Source: Streptomyces sp. NBC_01460
Lineage (GTDB): Bacteria; Actinomycetota; Actinomycetes; Streptomycetales; Streptomycetaceae
Assembly: GCF_036227405.1 (NCBI RefSeq)
Contig: NZ_CP109473.1
Location: forward strand, 8,060,001 to 8,124,000
Reading direction: 5' to 3'
DNA: 64,000 nt
Below are positions 17,832 through 26,343 of this stretch, piece by piece. The notes below the pieces were generated by a model that worked only from the letters and a program-made list of their open reading frames with translations, was not told the DNA's origin and did not search any database. The position numbers and the translations under genes are program-made. Position 1 is the first letter of the stretch, and every line of letters starts with the position of its first letter.

Positions 17832-18341
17832 ATGGGCTCGTTCGATGTGCTGTTGGACGACGAACGCGCCCAGCTCGATGCGTTCGTGGAGGAGTACCGG
17901 GGTGCCGTCGAGGCGACCCTCGACGGCCTCACCGAAGAGCAGGCCCGCCGGCGCCTCGTCTCATCGGCAACAACGTTGCTCGGACTGCTCAAGCACGTCA
18001 CGTGGATGCAGCGGGTGTGGTTCGAGGAATGCGTCGGCGGCACATCCCGTCGGGAACTCGGCTTGGTCCAGAACCCGGACGAGTCCTTCCGGCTCGCCGA
18101 CGACGACACCGTCGCCTCTGTCACGGCGGCCCACCAGGAGGCCTGCGCGCGAGCCCTGGCGGCGGTCGCCGAGCTGCCGCTGGACAAGGTCGTGACCGGC
18201 CACCGAACCGGCCCACGCACTCTGCGTTGGGTGTACCTGCAAGTCCTGCGCGAACTGGCCCATCACTGCGGGCACGCGGACATCCTGCGTGAGCAGCTAC
18301 GTGCCGCCGGCCCCGGTCCGAAGCCGGACCCAACGGCGTAG
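17832..18341 (+). CDS. DinB-like DUF664 protein
   Basis: A 169-residue four-helix-bundle protein of the DinB/YfiT superfamily. The three expected metal-binding histidines are visible: KHVTWMQRVWFEE (one) and RELAHHCGHADILRE (two). DUF664 members are frequent in Streptomyces and probably act as metal-dependent, mycothiol-linked enzymes, but the reaction here is unknown. A GGGAGA ribosome site precedes the ATG. It stands alone between the histidine kinase gene and a convergent hydrolase gene. The 293 bp before it show no convincing gene. Confidence 0.88.
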   Translation: MGSFDVLLDDERAQLDAFVEEYRGAVEATLDGLTEEQARRRLVSSATTLLGLLKHVTWMQRVWFEECVGGTSRRELGLVQNPDESFRLADDDTVASVTAAHQEACARALAAVAELPLDKVVTGHRTGPRTLRWVYLQVLRELAHHCGHADILREQLRAAGPGPKPDPTA

Positions 18342-18422
18342 TAGCCGGAGCGGTGACAGGCGTGGCCTCGTCCAAGGCAGAGCCTCCCACTTCGTGAAGC
18401 AGCAGGAGCGACCGGGCCGGGT

Positions 18423-19178
18423 TCAGGCTCGCAGGAATGCCTCCAGCGCCGTTGCCAGCGCCACCGGGGTCTCGTGCATCGGGTAGTGGCCGCTGTTGGC
18501 GATCTCCTCGAGTTCGGCGTTCGGGTAGTGGCTGAGCCACGTTCCCCGCATCACCTCGGCTGTCAGGGCGAGATCGTGCTCGCCGACGATGACCTTGACC
18601 GGGATGCGGCTGCCGACGATCCTCTCGGTCAGGTCGGCGGAGACCCAGTCCTTGACGTAACCGCCGAATGCCTCGCGGGTCGAGAGTTGGAGGGAGCGGT
18701 CGACCATCAGATCGACCCATACCCGGCTGGCGCGTTGACCGGTGACGAGGTCCATGATCGCCAGCCGCTTGTCACGGTCCTGTGCAGCACCGTAGAAGAG
18801 CGCCTCGCCGTCAGCGTCGAGCGGGTACGCCCCGGCGGGGACGGGTGCGAGCCCGACCATTTTGCGCACCCGCTGCGGGGCTTGCGCCAGTACCTGCTGA
18901 ACGGCCTTGCCGCCCATGGAGTGGCCGACGAGGGAGAAGCGCTGCCAGCCGAGTTCGTCGGCCAGAGTGAGGGCGTCATCGGCGATCTCGGCGAGTGTGT
19001 ACGCACCGGTCACGGCCTTGCGGTCGCCGTAGCCGCGGTAGTCGAGGAAGGCGTAGCTGAAGGTGTCGCCGTCGAGGTAGTCCAGGAAGGATCCCCACCC
19101 GGCGCTGGTGCCGAACCAGTCGTGAAGCACCAGGACCCTGTGGTCACCGGATCCGAGCAGACGGTGCGCAGTGCTCAT
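18423..19178 (-). CDS. Alpha/beta-fold hydrolase
   Basis: A 251-residue alpha/beta hydrolase. The nucleophile elbow is GHSMGG (Ser about 89), the oxyanion region is VLHDWFGTSAGW, the acidic residue lies in VIVGEHDLAL and the histidine in IANSGHYPMHETP, completing the triad. No signal peptide, so it is cytoplasmic; the substrate is unknown (esterase, lactonase or C-C hydrolase are all possible). ATG 19178 is chosen because AGGAGG lies 9 nt upstream, although the frame stays open for another 35 codons. It is convergent with the DUF664 gene. Confidence 0.9.
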   Translation of the reverse strand: MSTAHRLLGSGDHRVLVLHDWFGTSAGWGSFLDYLDGDTFSYAFLDYRGYGDRKAVTGAYTLAEIADDALTLADELGWQRFSLVGHSMGGKAVQQVLAQAPQRVRKMVGLAPVPAGAYPLDADGEALFYGAAQDRDKRLAIMDLVTGQRASRVWVDLMVDRSLQLSTREAFGGYVKDWVSADLTERIVGSRIPVKVIVGEHDLALTAEVMRGTWLSHYPNAELEEIANSGHYPMHETPVALATALEAFLRA

Positions 19179-19239
19179 GGCGTGGGTTCCTCCTGTGATG
19201 AGTGTTCGGACGTGCGCATGAGTGGTGTCCGATCCTGCT

Positions 19240-19443
19240 GCTGAAGGGCGCGCGGTCCTGGTCCGCCTGCGGCCCCCACACACCCCGCGATCTCGAACCA
19301 GTACGTTCGCCCTCGTCCAGGCTGCGGAGACCTGTGCCGATGAACGCGTGGGAGCGGACGAACACGTGCGCGTCTCTCACGTCCACCGAGAGGGAACCGA
19401 AGCCCTTCCCACCGTCGAACCACCTCGCGGTGTCCCGCGTCAT
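19240..19443 (-). pseudogene. Decayed CspA-family cold-shock gene
   Basis: Starting at ATG 19443, the frame gives TARWFDGGKGFGSLSVD, then DAHVFVRSHAFIGTGLRSLDEGE, matching the cold-shock domain (TVKWFNxEKGFGFI, DVFVHYSAI, GFRSLEEGQ). After EGE the match moves to another frame (WFEIAGCVG) and returns at GPQADQDRA, so at least two compensating frameshifts are present, one at a run of five G. The RNP1 motif is altered (KGFGSL for KGFGFI) and RNP2 has lost key aromatics (VFVRSHAF). No stop occurs where the ~67-residue domain should end. A functional product is unlikely. Confidence 0.75.
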
Positions 19444-19768
19444 ACGTGGGCGTCCTTCGTTCACACCACGGCGCGCACACGCGCGTCGGCCGTGGCCCCG
19501 CGACCCGGCTCCTGCATCCATTCCCCTCGGAGGGACCTGCGAACCGGCGACGCCGCTGCCGCTCCCGAGCCGCCCCCTGCGCACCGGGACACCTGGGCTG
19601 AGCGGCTTCCGCCACATGTTGCTCGATGACTGGTCGGCCTGGCTGGTTCGACCGGCCAGGCCTCTCGTCCGCCCTGCTCCGCGCGCGCCCAGCGCTGTCG
19701 ACGACGCCGACCGGCCCCGGCCCGGGGGAGGGGGCGGCGGAACTTTCGACTCGCAGATGACAAAGTAT

Positions 19769-19789
19769 GGACTTCTTCAGCAGAAGTCC
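19769..19789. promoter_or_regulatory. Inverted repeat upstream of the PA14/DUF1080 gene
   Basis: Perfect 8-bp arms GGACTTCT (19769-19776) and AGAAGTCC (19782-19789) with a 5-bp centre, in locally AT-richer DNA 88 bp before the start codon of the 1002-residue protein. It may be an operator or a leader hairpin; the binding protein is unknown. The rest of 19444-19876 shows no gene. Confidence 0.4.
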
Positions 19790-19876
19790 CCTAGCGTGGC
19801 GGCGCCACCGCAGCCCCTTGCGTAGTCGCGGATCCGTACAGCCCCGCCGGAGTGCCACCACCCTGCTGGAGGACCG

Positions 19877-22800
19877 ATGCAGTTACGGCTGTTCCCACGT
19901 GCCCGAAGAAGGCTCACGACTCTGTTCGTCGCGGGTTCTCTCGCCGGAGGTGTCCTCTCCGGCTCGCCGGCCGCCGCCCTCTCCGCCGACATCCCGCTCC
20001 AGGAGCCAGGCGTCACCCTGCGCGTCTTCGACACCCAGGTGCCACTCAGCACCCTGTGCACACTCAAACCGGGTCAGACGCCGAACGTGGACAAGCTGAT
20101 GCCGACCGTGGACTGGTCCGCGACAGGCGATTTCGGCGGCTACGCGGACAACTTCGTGGCCGAGGTCTCCGGATACCTGGTGATTCCCGCCGACGGGACC
20201 TACACCTTCCGCCTCAACAGCGACGACGGCTCGCGGCTCACCGTCGACGGCCGGGAGGTCATCGACCACGACGGTCTGCACGGTGCCGAGCCCAAGGACG
20301 GTTCCGTCCAACTCACCGCCGGATCGCATCCGTTCACGGTCGACTACTTCGAGCGGGGCGGCGAGCAGCAGCTGACCCTGGCGTGGAGGCCGCCGGGTGC
20401 GGACGGCTTCGCCGTCGTCCCGAGCGCGGCCCTGAGCACCGACGCCGGGGTCGTCCGCGTGACCGCGCCGGGCCGCAAGGAGTGCGAGTCGGGCGCGGAC
20501 AGCCCCGGCGACGGCCTGCCGCTCGCCGACGTACGCCCCGACCTCGACCTCACCGAGCTGCGCCCGGACGGCTTCGAACCGCAGGTCACCGGCATGGACT
20601 GGCTGCCGGACGGCCGGCTGGCCCTCTCCACCTGGGGCGGCTCCGAGAACCGGACGGGAGAGGTGTACCTCCTCGACCACGTCACCGGTGACACCAGCCG
20701 CGACAAGGTGACGGTGAAGAAGGTCGCGGAGGGTCTGCGCGAGCCGATGGGCATCGCGTACGTCGACGGGTCGCTGTACGTCTCGCAGAAGCACGAGCTG
20801 ACGCAACTCGTCGACAAGGACGAGGACTTCGTCACCGACGAGTACCGCACGGTCGCGACATGGCCGTACGGCGGGAACTTCCACGAGTTCGCGTTCGGGC
20901 TGCTGTACCGGGACGGCTCCTTCTACGTGAACCTGTCCGTCGCCATCGACTACGGCGGTGCGACCACCACTCCGCAGCCGGCGGAGGGCCGCGGCACGAC
21001 GTACAAGGTCAACAAGAAGACGGGGAAGATCCGGGCGATCGCGGGCGGACTGCGGACCCCGAACGGCATCGGCTGGGGCCCCGGCGGCTCGCTCTTCACC
21101 ACGGACAACCAGGGCGGCTGGCTGCCGGCGTCGAAGCTCGTCCAGATCAAGCAGGACCGCTTCTTCAACCACTACACCCAGCCCTCGGGCGGATTCGACA
21201 ACCGCCCCGTCACCCAGCCGGTGCTCTGGCTCCCGCAGAACGAGATAGGCAACTCTCCCAGCACCCCGCTGTACCTGACCGAGGGCCGGTTCGCCGGCCA
21301 GATGCTGATCGGCGACGTCACCTACGGCGGACTCCAGCGCGCCTACCTGGAAAAGGTGAAGGGGGAGTACCAGGGCGCCGTGTTCCGCTACACGCAGGGA
21401 CTCGAAGCCGGCGTCAACCGCATCACCATGGGGCCCGACGGGGCGATATACGCCGGCGGCCTCGGCGCCGACGGCAACTGGGGACAGGAGGGGAAGCTGA
21501 AGTTCGGCCTGCAGAAGCTCACACCGAACGGCGGTAACACCTTCGACATCCAGGAGATGCGCGCGGTCCCCGGCGGCTTCGACCTGGAGTACACCCAGCC
21601 GCTGTCGGAGGCCACCGCGGAGAATCTGACCTCCCGTTACCAGGCGGAGCAGTGGCGTTACACCCCCACCTCCGACTACGGCGGCCCGAAGATCGGTGAG
21701 GAGCGGCTCACCGTGCGCACCGCGACCCTCGCCGACGACGGCCGTACGGTCCAGCTGCGGTTCGACGGCCTCAAGCCCGGCCGGGTCGTGCACCTGCGCT
21801 CACCGCGTCCCTTCGCCTCCGCGTCCGGCGAGGCGCTGTGGAGCACGGAGGCCTGGTACACGCTCAACGCCCTGCCCGGGAAGCAGCCCCCGGCGGCGAC
21901 GCTGTACGAGGCGGAGGAGGCGCGGCTCACCGGCACGGCGGGGATCCACACCGACCACACCGGGTATGCGGGCAGCGGCTTCGTCGACCGTTACGACACG
22001 GAGGGCAAGGCCGCCACGACCTTCGACGTGACGGTCCCCGAGGCCGGCGCGTACGACGTGAACCTGCGCTACTCCAACGGCCCCAACCCCTTCCAGGGCA
22101 CGAAATCGCTCTCCCTCCACGTCAACGGGGAGAAGCTCAGGCAGACGAGACTCCCCTCGACCGGGACCTGGGACGCCTGGTCGACGCAGACCGAGCGGGT
22201 CTCCCTGCACGCGGGGCCCAACACGGTCTCGTACCGCTTCGACCCCGGTGACACCGGTCATGTGAACCTCGACCTGATCACCGTGCGTCCTCATGGCGCC
22301 GCCGTCTCCCTCTTCGACGGCACCACCGCCTCCCAGGAGCAGTGGCAGCACACGGACGGCCGGCGCCTCGAATGGCCGACGGCCGCCGAGAAGTCGATGG
22401 AGGTGTGCTGCGGCGACATCCGGACCAAGGAGGCCTACCAGGACTTCAAGCTGAGCCTGGAGTTCAGGGTGCCTCTGCTGCCGGACGACGTGACCGGCCA
22501 GGACCGGGGCAACAGCGGTGTCTATCTCCAGGACCGCTACGAGCTCCAGATCCTCGACTCCTTCGGTGACACCACCCTCGACACGAACGAGGCGGGGGCG
22601 ATCTACCAGAAGAAGGCACCGGACGCCAACGCGGCCACTGCTCCGGAGACGTGGCAGACGTACGACGTCACGTTCCGCGCGGCGCGCTTCGACGCAGGCG
22701 GCACCAAGACCGCCGACGCCCGGGTGACGGTGGTGTGGAACGGCCGCACGGTCCACGACGACATCGCGATCGACGGGCCGACCGGCGCGGGTCTGCCGGA

Positions 22801-22885
22801 GAGCCCGGCGGCCGGAGCGATCCGCCTCCAGGACCACGGGAACAAGGTGCGGTTCCGCACCATCCGGATCGAACCGCTGAGCTGA
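19877..22885 (+). CDS. Secreted multidomain PA14 / beta-propeller / CBM / DUF1080 protein
   Basis: The 1002-residue product has a signal peptide (about 1-37, ending near AAALSA) and four regions: PA14-like sugar-binding domain (about 45-180; VSGYLVIPADGTYTFRLNSDDGSRLTVDG), a PQQ-sugar-dehydrogenase-like beta-propeller (about 225-600; TGMDWLPDGRLALSTWGG, GLRTPNGIGWGPGG), a CBM6/35-like beta-sandwich (about 675-800; YEAEEARLTG) and a C-terminal DUF1080 domain (about 810-1002; GNSGVYLQDRYELQILDS), now linked to 3-keto-disaccharide hydrolysis. It probably cleaves or binds an oxidised glycan outside the cell. GGAGG precedes the ATG. Codon 3 is TTA (19883-19885), which would make translation depend on the bldA tRNA. 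Confidence 0.9.
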   Translation: MQLRLFPRARRRLTTLFVAGSLAGGVLSGSPAAALSADIPLQEPGVTLRVFDTQVPLSTLCTLKPGQTPNVDKLMPTVDWSATGDFGGYADNFVAEVSGYLVIPADGTYTFRLNSDDGSRLTVDGREVIDHDGLHGAEPKDGSVQLTAGSHPFTVDYFERGGEQQLTLAWRPPGADGFAVVPSAALSTDAGVVRVTAPGRKECESGADSPGDGLPLADVRPDLDLTELRPDGFEPQVTGMDWLPDGRLALSTWGGSENRTGEVYLLDHVTGDTSRDKVTVKKVAEGLREPMGIAYVDGSLYVSQKHELTQLVDKDEDFVTDEYRTVATWPYGGNFHEFAFGLLYRDGSFYVNLSVAIDYGGATTTPQPAEGRGTTYKVNKKTGKIRAIAGGLRTPNGIGWGPGGSLFTTDNQGGWLPASKLVQIKQDRFFNHYTQPSGGFDNRPVTQPVLWLPQNEIGNSPSTPLYLTEGRFAGQMLIGDVTYGGLQRAYLEKVKGEYQGAVFRYTQGLEAGVNRITMGPDGAIYAGGLGADGNWGQEGKLKFGLQKLTPNGGNTFDIQEMRAVPGGFDLEYTQPLSEATAENLTSRYQAEQWRYTPTSDYGGPKIGEERLTVRTATLADDGRTVQLRFDGLKPGRVVHLRSPRPFASASGEALWSTEAWYTLNALPGKQPPAATLYEAEEARLTGTAGIHTDHTGYAGSGFVDRYDTEGKAATTFDVTVPEAGAYDVNLRYSNGPNPFQGTKSLSLHVNGEKLRQTRLPSTGTWDAWSTQTERVSLHAGPNTVSYRFDPGDTGHVNLDLITVRPHGAAVSLFDGTTASQEQWQHTDGRRLEWPTAAEKSMEVCCGDIRTKEAYQDFKLSLEFRVPLLPDDVTGQDRGNSGVYLQDRYELQILDSFGDTTLDTNEAGAIYQKKAPDANAATAPETWQTYDVTFRAARFDAGGTKTADARVTVVWNGRTVHDDIAIDGPTGAGLPESPAAGAIRLQDHGNKVRFRTIRIEPLS

Positions 22886-23005
22886 GGCTCGGGACCGGAA
22901 CCGTGGCGCGGTCTCCCCACGAACTGTGGGGGGCCCGCGCCGCAGGCATGTCCGTCACCGAGGACGGCGGCCGGTGTCCGACACCCCGTACGACCGGTTC
23001 CGGTA

Positions 23006-23698
23006 TCAGCCCGCCGTTCCCTCCGACGCGTGCCAGGCCTTCGAGAGACCCTCGAGCCATGCCGGAGGCAGTTCCGCCTGCTCCCACTCCACCCGCAGCG
23101 CCGACGGTGCGCTGATCAGCCGCTCGAGCACGGCGACGCTCGAAGGGGAGTGGAGGAGGGAGTAGCGGCCGTGGACGGCGATGCGGCTGCGCGGCCCGTA
23201 CTGCGTGTACAGCCGTTCCAGCCGCTGCCGATGGGAGTCGGTGAACTGCTCCAGCCGGCCGGCGTAACGGGCCCGTCCCACGACACTCATCGTGCCGAGC
23301 ACCGCCGTGAGGACGTCGTCCGACACCTCCGGATCAAGGTCCGAGGCGTCGCTGAAGGCGAGATAGAGCGGCGTCACGGCGACCTTCGCACGCTCCACAT
23401 CCATCCTTCCGACCGGGTGATGGCCTCCTGCGGCCCCTCCTGCGGCTTCACCGACGGCCCGGTCGACGGCACGCTCGGCGACGCGGACGAGTTCGTCGCC
23501 GAGGGCCCGGGCCCCGTCCTGCCAGCCGACGGCATACGGTTCTTCTCTCCCGGCCGGGACACCCGCCGCCTTCTCCGCTTCGCCGTGCGCCTCGGCGATC
23601 GCCCCGGCCTCCACCAGGGCGATCAGCTCTTCGGCGTCGTCCCGGAAGACTCCCGCACGGTGCAGCAGTTCGAAGATGGTGTTCTTCGCGTTCCTCAC
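23006..23698 (-). CDS. Hypothetical protein, 5' end uncertain
   Basis: I do not recognise this family. The 230-residue product is acidic and mostly helical, with an Ala/Glu-rich N-terminal half (ELIALVEAGAIAEAHGEAEKAAG) and a C-terminal half containing VLERLISAPSALRVEWEQAELPPAWLEGL. The annotated GTG has no ribosome site, and coding-like GC3 sequence continues in frame upstream for about 17 codons (AINTAERGRHALDPAN) before a stop with no usable start. An ATG in the adjacent frame near 23785 suggests a frameshift or sequencing error at the true 5' end. It may be intact with an unrecognised start, or damaged. Confidence 0.55.
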   Translation of the reverse strand: MRNAKNTIFELLHRAGVFRDDAEELIALVEAGAIAEAHGEAEKAAGVPAGREEPYAVGWQDGARALGDELVRVAERAVDRAVGEAAGGAAGGHHPVGRMDVERAKVAVTPLYLAFSDASDLDPEVSDDVLTAVLGTMSVVGRARYAGRLEQFTDSHRQRLERLYTQYGPRSRIAVHGRYSLLHSPSSVAVLERLISAPSALRVEWEQAELPPAWLEGLSKAWHASEGTAG

Positions 23699-23890
23699 GT
23701 TGGCGGGGTCCAGCGCGTGCCGGCCCCTCTCGGCGGTGTTGATCGCGTCCCCCTCGTCGGCCCGTGGTCTGGTGCTTCACCATAGTTCGGGTCGGCGGTG
23801 CGCGGTGGGTGCCGCGGGTCGTCGCCACCGGGTCGTCGTTCCCGCCCGGTTCGAGCCGGACCGTCGACGGGGTCGTGGCGCCGACGGGCC

Positions 23891-23920
23891 GCGCCCTCAC
23901 CGTGTGCGTGGTGAGGGCGC
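23891..23920 (-). terminator. Hairpin downstream of the SSI gene
   Basis: Perfect 10-bp stem GCGCCCTCAC (23891-23900) with GTGAGGGCGC (23911-23920) and a 10-nt loop, 86 bp beyond the SSI stop codon. No T-run. The 300 bp between the hypothetical gene and SSI hold nothing else that I can support. Confidence 0.6.
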
Positions 23921-24005
23921 AGGCAGCTGCGGGGGCGTACGGGAGGCCGGTCACCGGCCGAGGGGCGTTCCGGCGACTGTCCGGACCGTGCGCGGAGGGG
24001 CGCGG

Positions 24006-24449
24006 TCAGAAGGTGAAGACCGCTCCTTCGGCCAGGCTCGCCCGCATTTCGCACGTGTTGCCGAAGGTGGCCGACCAGGAGACGCTGCGGCCCTGCCACA
24101 CGCCGGTCGCGGAGAGGACGACGGGGTCCCACTGGCGCGTGCACCGTCCCTGCGGAAGCGGAGTGGTCAGCTGGGTGAACTCGCCCTCGACCTGCCGCAG
24201 TTCCGTGCAGGCCGCCTCCGGCGAGGGGTGGGTGCCGCTGGGGCGGGGCGCGCAGCTCAGGGTGACGGCGCGCTGGACGGTGGCCGGCGCGGTACCGCCC
24301 TTGCCGAGCGAGAGGACGAGGGCCGACGGTGCGTAGAGGCCGGCCGACTGCGAGGGCAGGGCGTGGGCGGTACCCATCGCGACGGTGCCGGAGACCAGAA
24401 GTGTCGACAGCGTGGTGAATGCGAGGGATCTGCGCATCGCGTGAAGCAT
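24006..24449 (-). CDS. Streptomyces subtilisin inhibitor-like protease inhibitor (SSI family)
   Basis: A 147-residue secreted inhibitor of serine proteases. Residues 1-35 form a signal peptide (MRRSLAF... ending AHA). The mature domain has the SSI hallmarks: a first disulfide pair (TLSCAPRP and AACTEL) and a second (GRCTRQWDPV and NTCEMRA), plus TGVWQGRSVSWSATFGN and the C-terminal VFTF. In SSI the reactive bond is Met-Val after the third cysteine; here the corresponding residues are Arg-Gln (C-T-R-Q), which predicts trypsin- or plasmin-like targets rather than subtilisin alone. AAGGAG lies 8 nt before ATG 24449, which fixes the start. Confidence 0.95.
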   Translation of the reverse strand: MLHAMRRSLAFTTLSTLLVSGTVAMGTAHALPSQSAGLYAPSALVLSLGKGGTAPATVQRAVTLSCAPRPSGTHPSPEAACTELRQVEGEFTQLTTPLPQGRCTRQWDPVVLSATGVWQGRSVSWSATFGNTCEMRASLAEGAVFTF

Positions 24450-24873
24450 TGGTGTGTCTCCTTGAATTCGGGGGGTGGTTGCGGTGAGGAGTCTGATGCC
24501 TGCGCGCAGTGACCGCACATCGATCAGCCCTTTCCGGCCCGACCGGTGTGCGGTTTGCCTACCGAATGGCCGTTCGGCCAGCTCGGAGGTGGTGCGTTCG
24601 ACGCTCGCACGGTGTCCGGCATGTGGACAGAAGCGAGTGGTACAACCGCGAACTACCTTCTGACCTGCGTCGATCCTGAATTGGTCTCCGAGGGAAAAAC
24701 CTGGCTTCGGCCGGAAAGCGGTGCCTGCGGCGAGCCGGTGAAGGGGCGCCGTGGCCCCATCGTGCGAGCCTCCTGCCGCGCGAGCGGGGTCATGCGGGCT
24801 TACTTTGGGTGGCGAGCTCGGCACGGTCGGCTACACCGCCTCCCCCTTCCTCGTGCGAGCCCGGAGGGACGCC
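24450..24873. other. Intergenic region between SSI and the aldehyde dehydrogenase operon
   Basis: This 424-bp divergent gap must hold the promoters of both flanking units. I see a weak inverted repeat TGGCC/GGCCA at 24567-24580 and no convincing gene or RNA. Nothing else can be assigned. Confidence 0.4.
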
Positions 24874-26343
24874 ATGCCTGAGCTGTTCATCGGTGGCCGG
24901 TGGAGCGCTGCCCTCGAGGGCGGAACGCGCGAGATCCGCTGCCCCGCCGACGGTGAGCTGGTCGCCGTCGTCGACGAGGCGGGAGAACGTGACGCGGCCG
25001 CGGCGGTGGCCGCCGCGCGCGAGGCCTTCGACCGGGGGCCGTGGCCGCGCACGCCCGCCGCCGAGCGCGGCCGGCTGCTGCTGCGTGTGGCCGACCTGCT
25101 CGAACGGGACAAGGACGCGTTCGCCAGAGCCGAGACCCTGGACACGGGGAAGCGGCTCGTGGAGAGCGAGTACGACATGGACGACATCGCGAACTGCTTC
25201 CGGTACTTCGGCAACCTGGTCGCCTCCGGCGGTACCGACCGCGTCGTCGACACGGGTGATCCCGGGATCGACAGCAGGGTGGTCCACGAACCGGTAGGGG
25301 TCTGCTCGTTGATCACGCCGTGGAACTACCCGCTGCTGCAGACGGCCTGGAAGGTGGCCCCTGCCGTCGCCGCGGGCAACACGTTCGTCCTCAAACCGAG
25401 CGAGCTCACGCCCCACACCTCGATCCTCCTGATGCACGCGCTCACCGAGGCCGGACTGCCGCCCGGTGTGGCCAATCTGGTGCTCGGCGCCGGGGCGACC
25501 GCCGGCGCGCCCCTGAGCTCGGACCCGCGCGTGGACATGGTCTCCTTCACCGGTGGCCTGGTCACCGGCCGGCTCATCATGGCGGCGGCCGCACCCACCG
25601 TGAAGAAGATCGCGCTCGAACTGGGCGGTAAGAACCCCAATATCGTGTTCGCCGACACCGAGTTCGACACCGCGGTCGACTACGCGCTGATGGCGGTGTT
25701 CCTGCACGCCGGGCAGGTCTGCTCGGCCGGCGCCCGGCTGCTCGTGCAGGACGACCTGCACGACGCCTTCGTCGACGAGCTCGTACGGCGCGCCCAGGAC
25801 ATCCGGCTCGGCGGACCGTTCGACGAGGACGCCCGCAGCGGGCCGCTGATCTCGGCTGCGCACCGCGACAAGGTCGAGGCATACGTGGCCGCTGGTCTGG
25901 CGGAGGGCGCCGTACTGCGCTGCGGCGGCGCCCGCCCGGACGACCCGGCGCTGCGGAACGGCTTCTACTACCTGCCCACCGTTCTCGACGAGTGCACGCC
26001 GGACATGACCGTCGTGCGCGACGAGTCCTTCGGCCCGGTCCTGACCGTCGAGCGCTTCCGGGAGGAGGCGGAGGCCGTCGCCCTCGCCAACGACACCGTC
26101 TACGGTCTGGCCGGGGCGGTCTGGACGCAGGACGCCGAGCGGGCTCACCGGGTGGCCGCCGGGCTGCGCGCGGGGACCGTCTGGATCAACGACTTCCATC
26201 CGTACGTACCGCAGGCCGAGTGGGGCGGAATGAAGCAGTCCGGCGTCGGCCGCGAGCTCGGCCCGGCCGGTCTCGCGGAGTACCAGGAGGCCAAGCACAT
26301 CTGGCGCAACACCGCGGCGAGGCCGCAGAGGTGGTTCGAATGA
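24874..26343 (+). CDS. NAD-dependent aldehyde dehydrogenase, probable betaine-aldehyde dehydrogenase
   Basis: A 489-residue aldehyde dehydrogenase. Visible motifs are PWNYPLLQTAWKVAPAVAAGN (cofactor region, catalytic Asn), KPSELTP, ELGGKNPNIVF (general base Glu), GQVCSAGARL (nucleophile Cys) and ESFGPVLTVERF. GGAGG lies 6 nt before the chosen ATG; the frame opens 41 codons earlier without support. The product would oxidise an aldehyde to the acid. Because a choline dehydrogenase-like GMC enzyme and a permease are co-transcribed, betaine aldehyde is the likely substrate, making this the second step from choline to glycine betaine; other amino-aldehydes remain possible. The stop overlaps the permease start (ATGA). 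Confidence 0.88.
   Translation: MPELFIGGRWSAALEGGTREIRCPADGELVAVVDEAGERDAAAAVAAAREAFDRGPWPRTPAAERGRLLLRVADLLERDKDAFARAETLDTGKRLVESEYDMDDIANCFRYFGNLVASGGTDRVVDTGDPGIDSRVVHEPVGVCSLITPWNYPLLQTAWKVAPAVAAGNTFVLKPSELTPHTSILLMHALTEAGLPPGVANLVLGAGATAGAPLSSDPRVDMVSFTGGLVTGRLIMAAAAPTVKKIALELGGKNPNIVFADTEFDTAVDYALMAVFLHAGQVCSAGARLLVQDDLHDAFVDELVRRAQDIRLGGPFDEDARSGPLISAAHRDKVEAYVAAGLAEGAVLRCGGARPDDPALRNGFYYLPTVLDECTPDMTVVRDESFGPVLTVERFREEAEAVALANDTVYGLAGAVWTQDAERAHRVAAGLRAGTVWINDFHPYVPQAEWGGMKQSGVGRELGPAGLAEYQEAKHIWRNTAARPQRWFE

Noticed and set aside
19179-19876. Long plus-strand open frame (about 207 codons) in the gap before the PA14 gene
   Set aside because: No ribosome site or domain; the minus strand here shows the cold-shock remnant, and the codon use is not coding-like.
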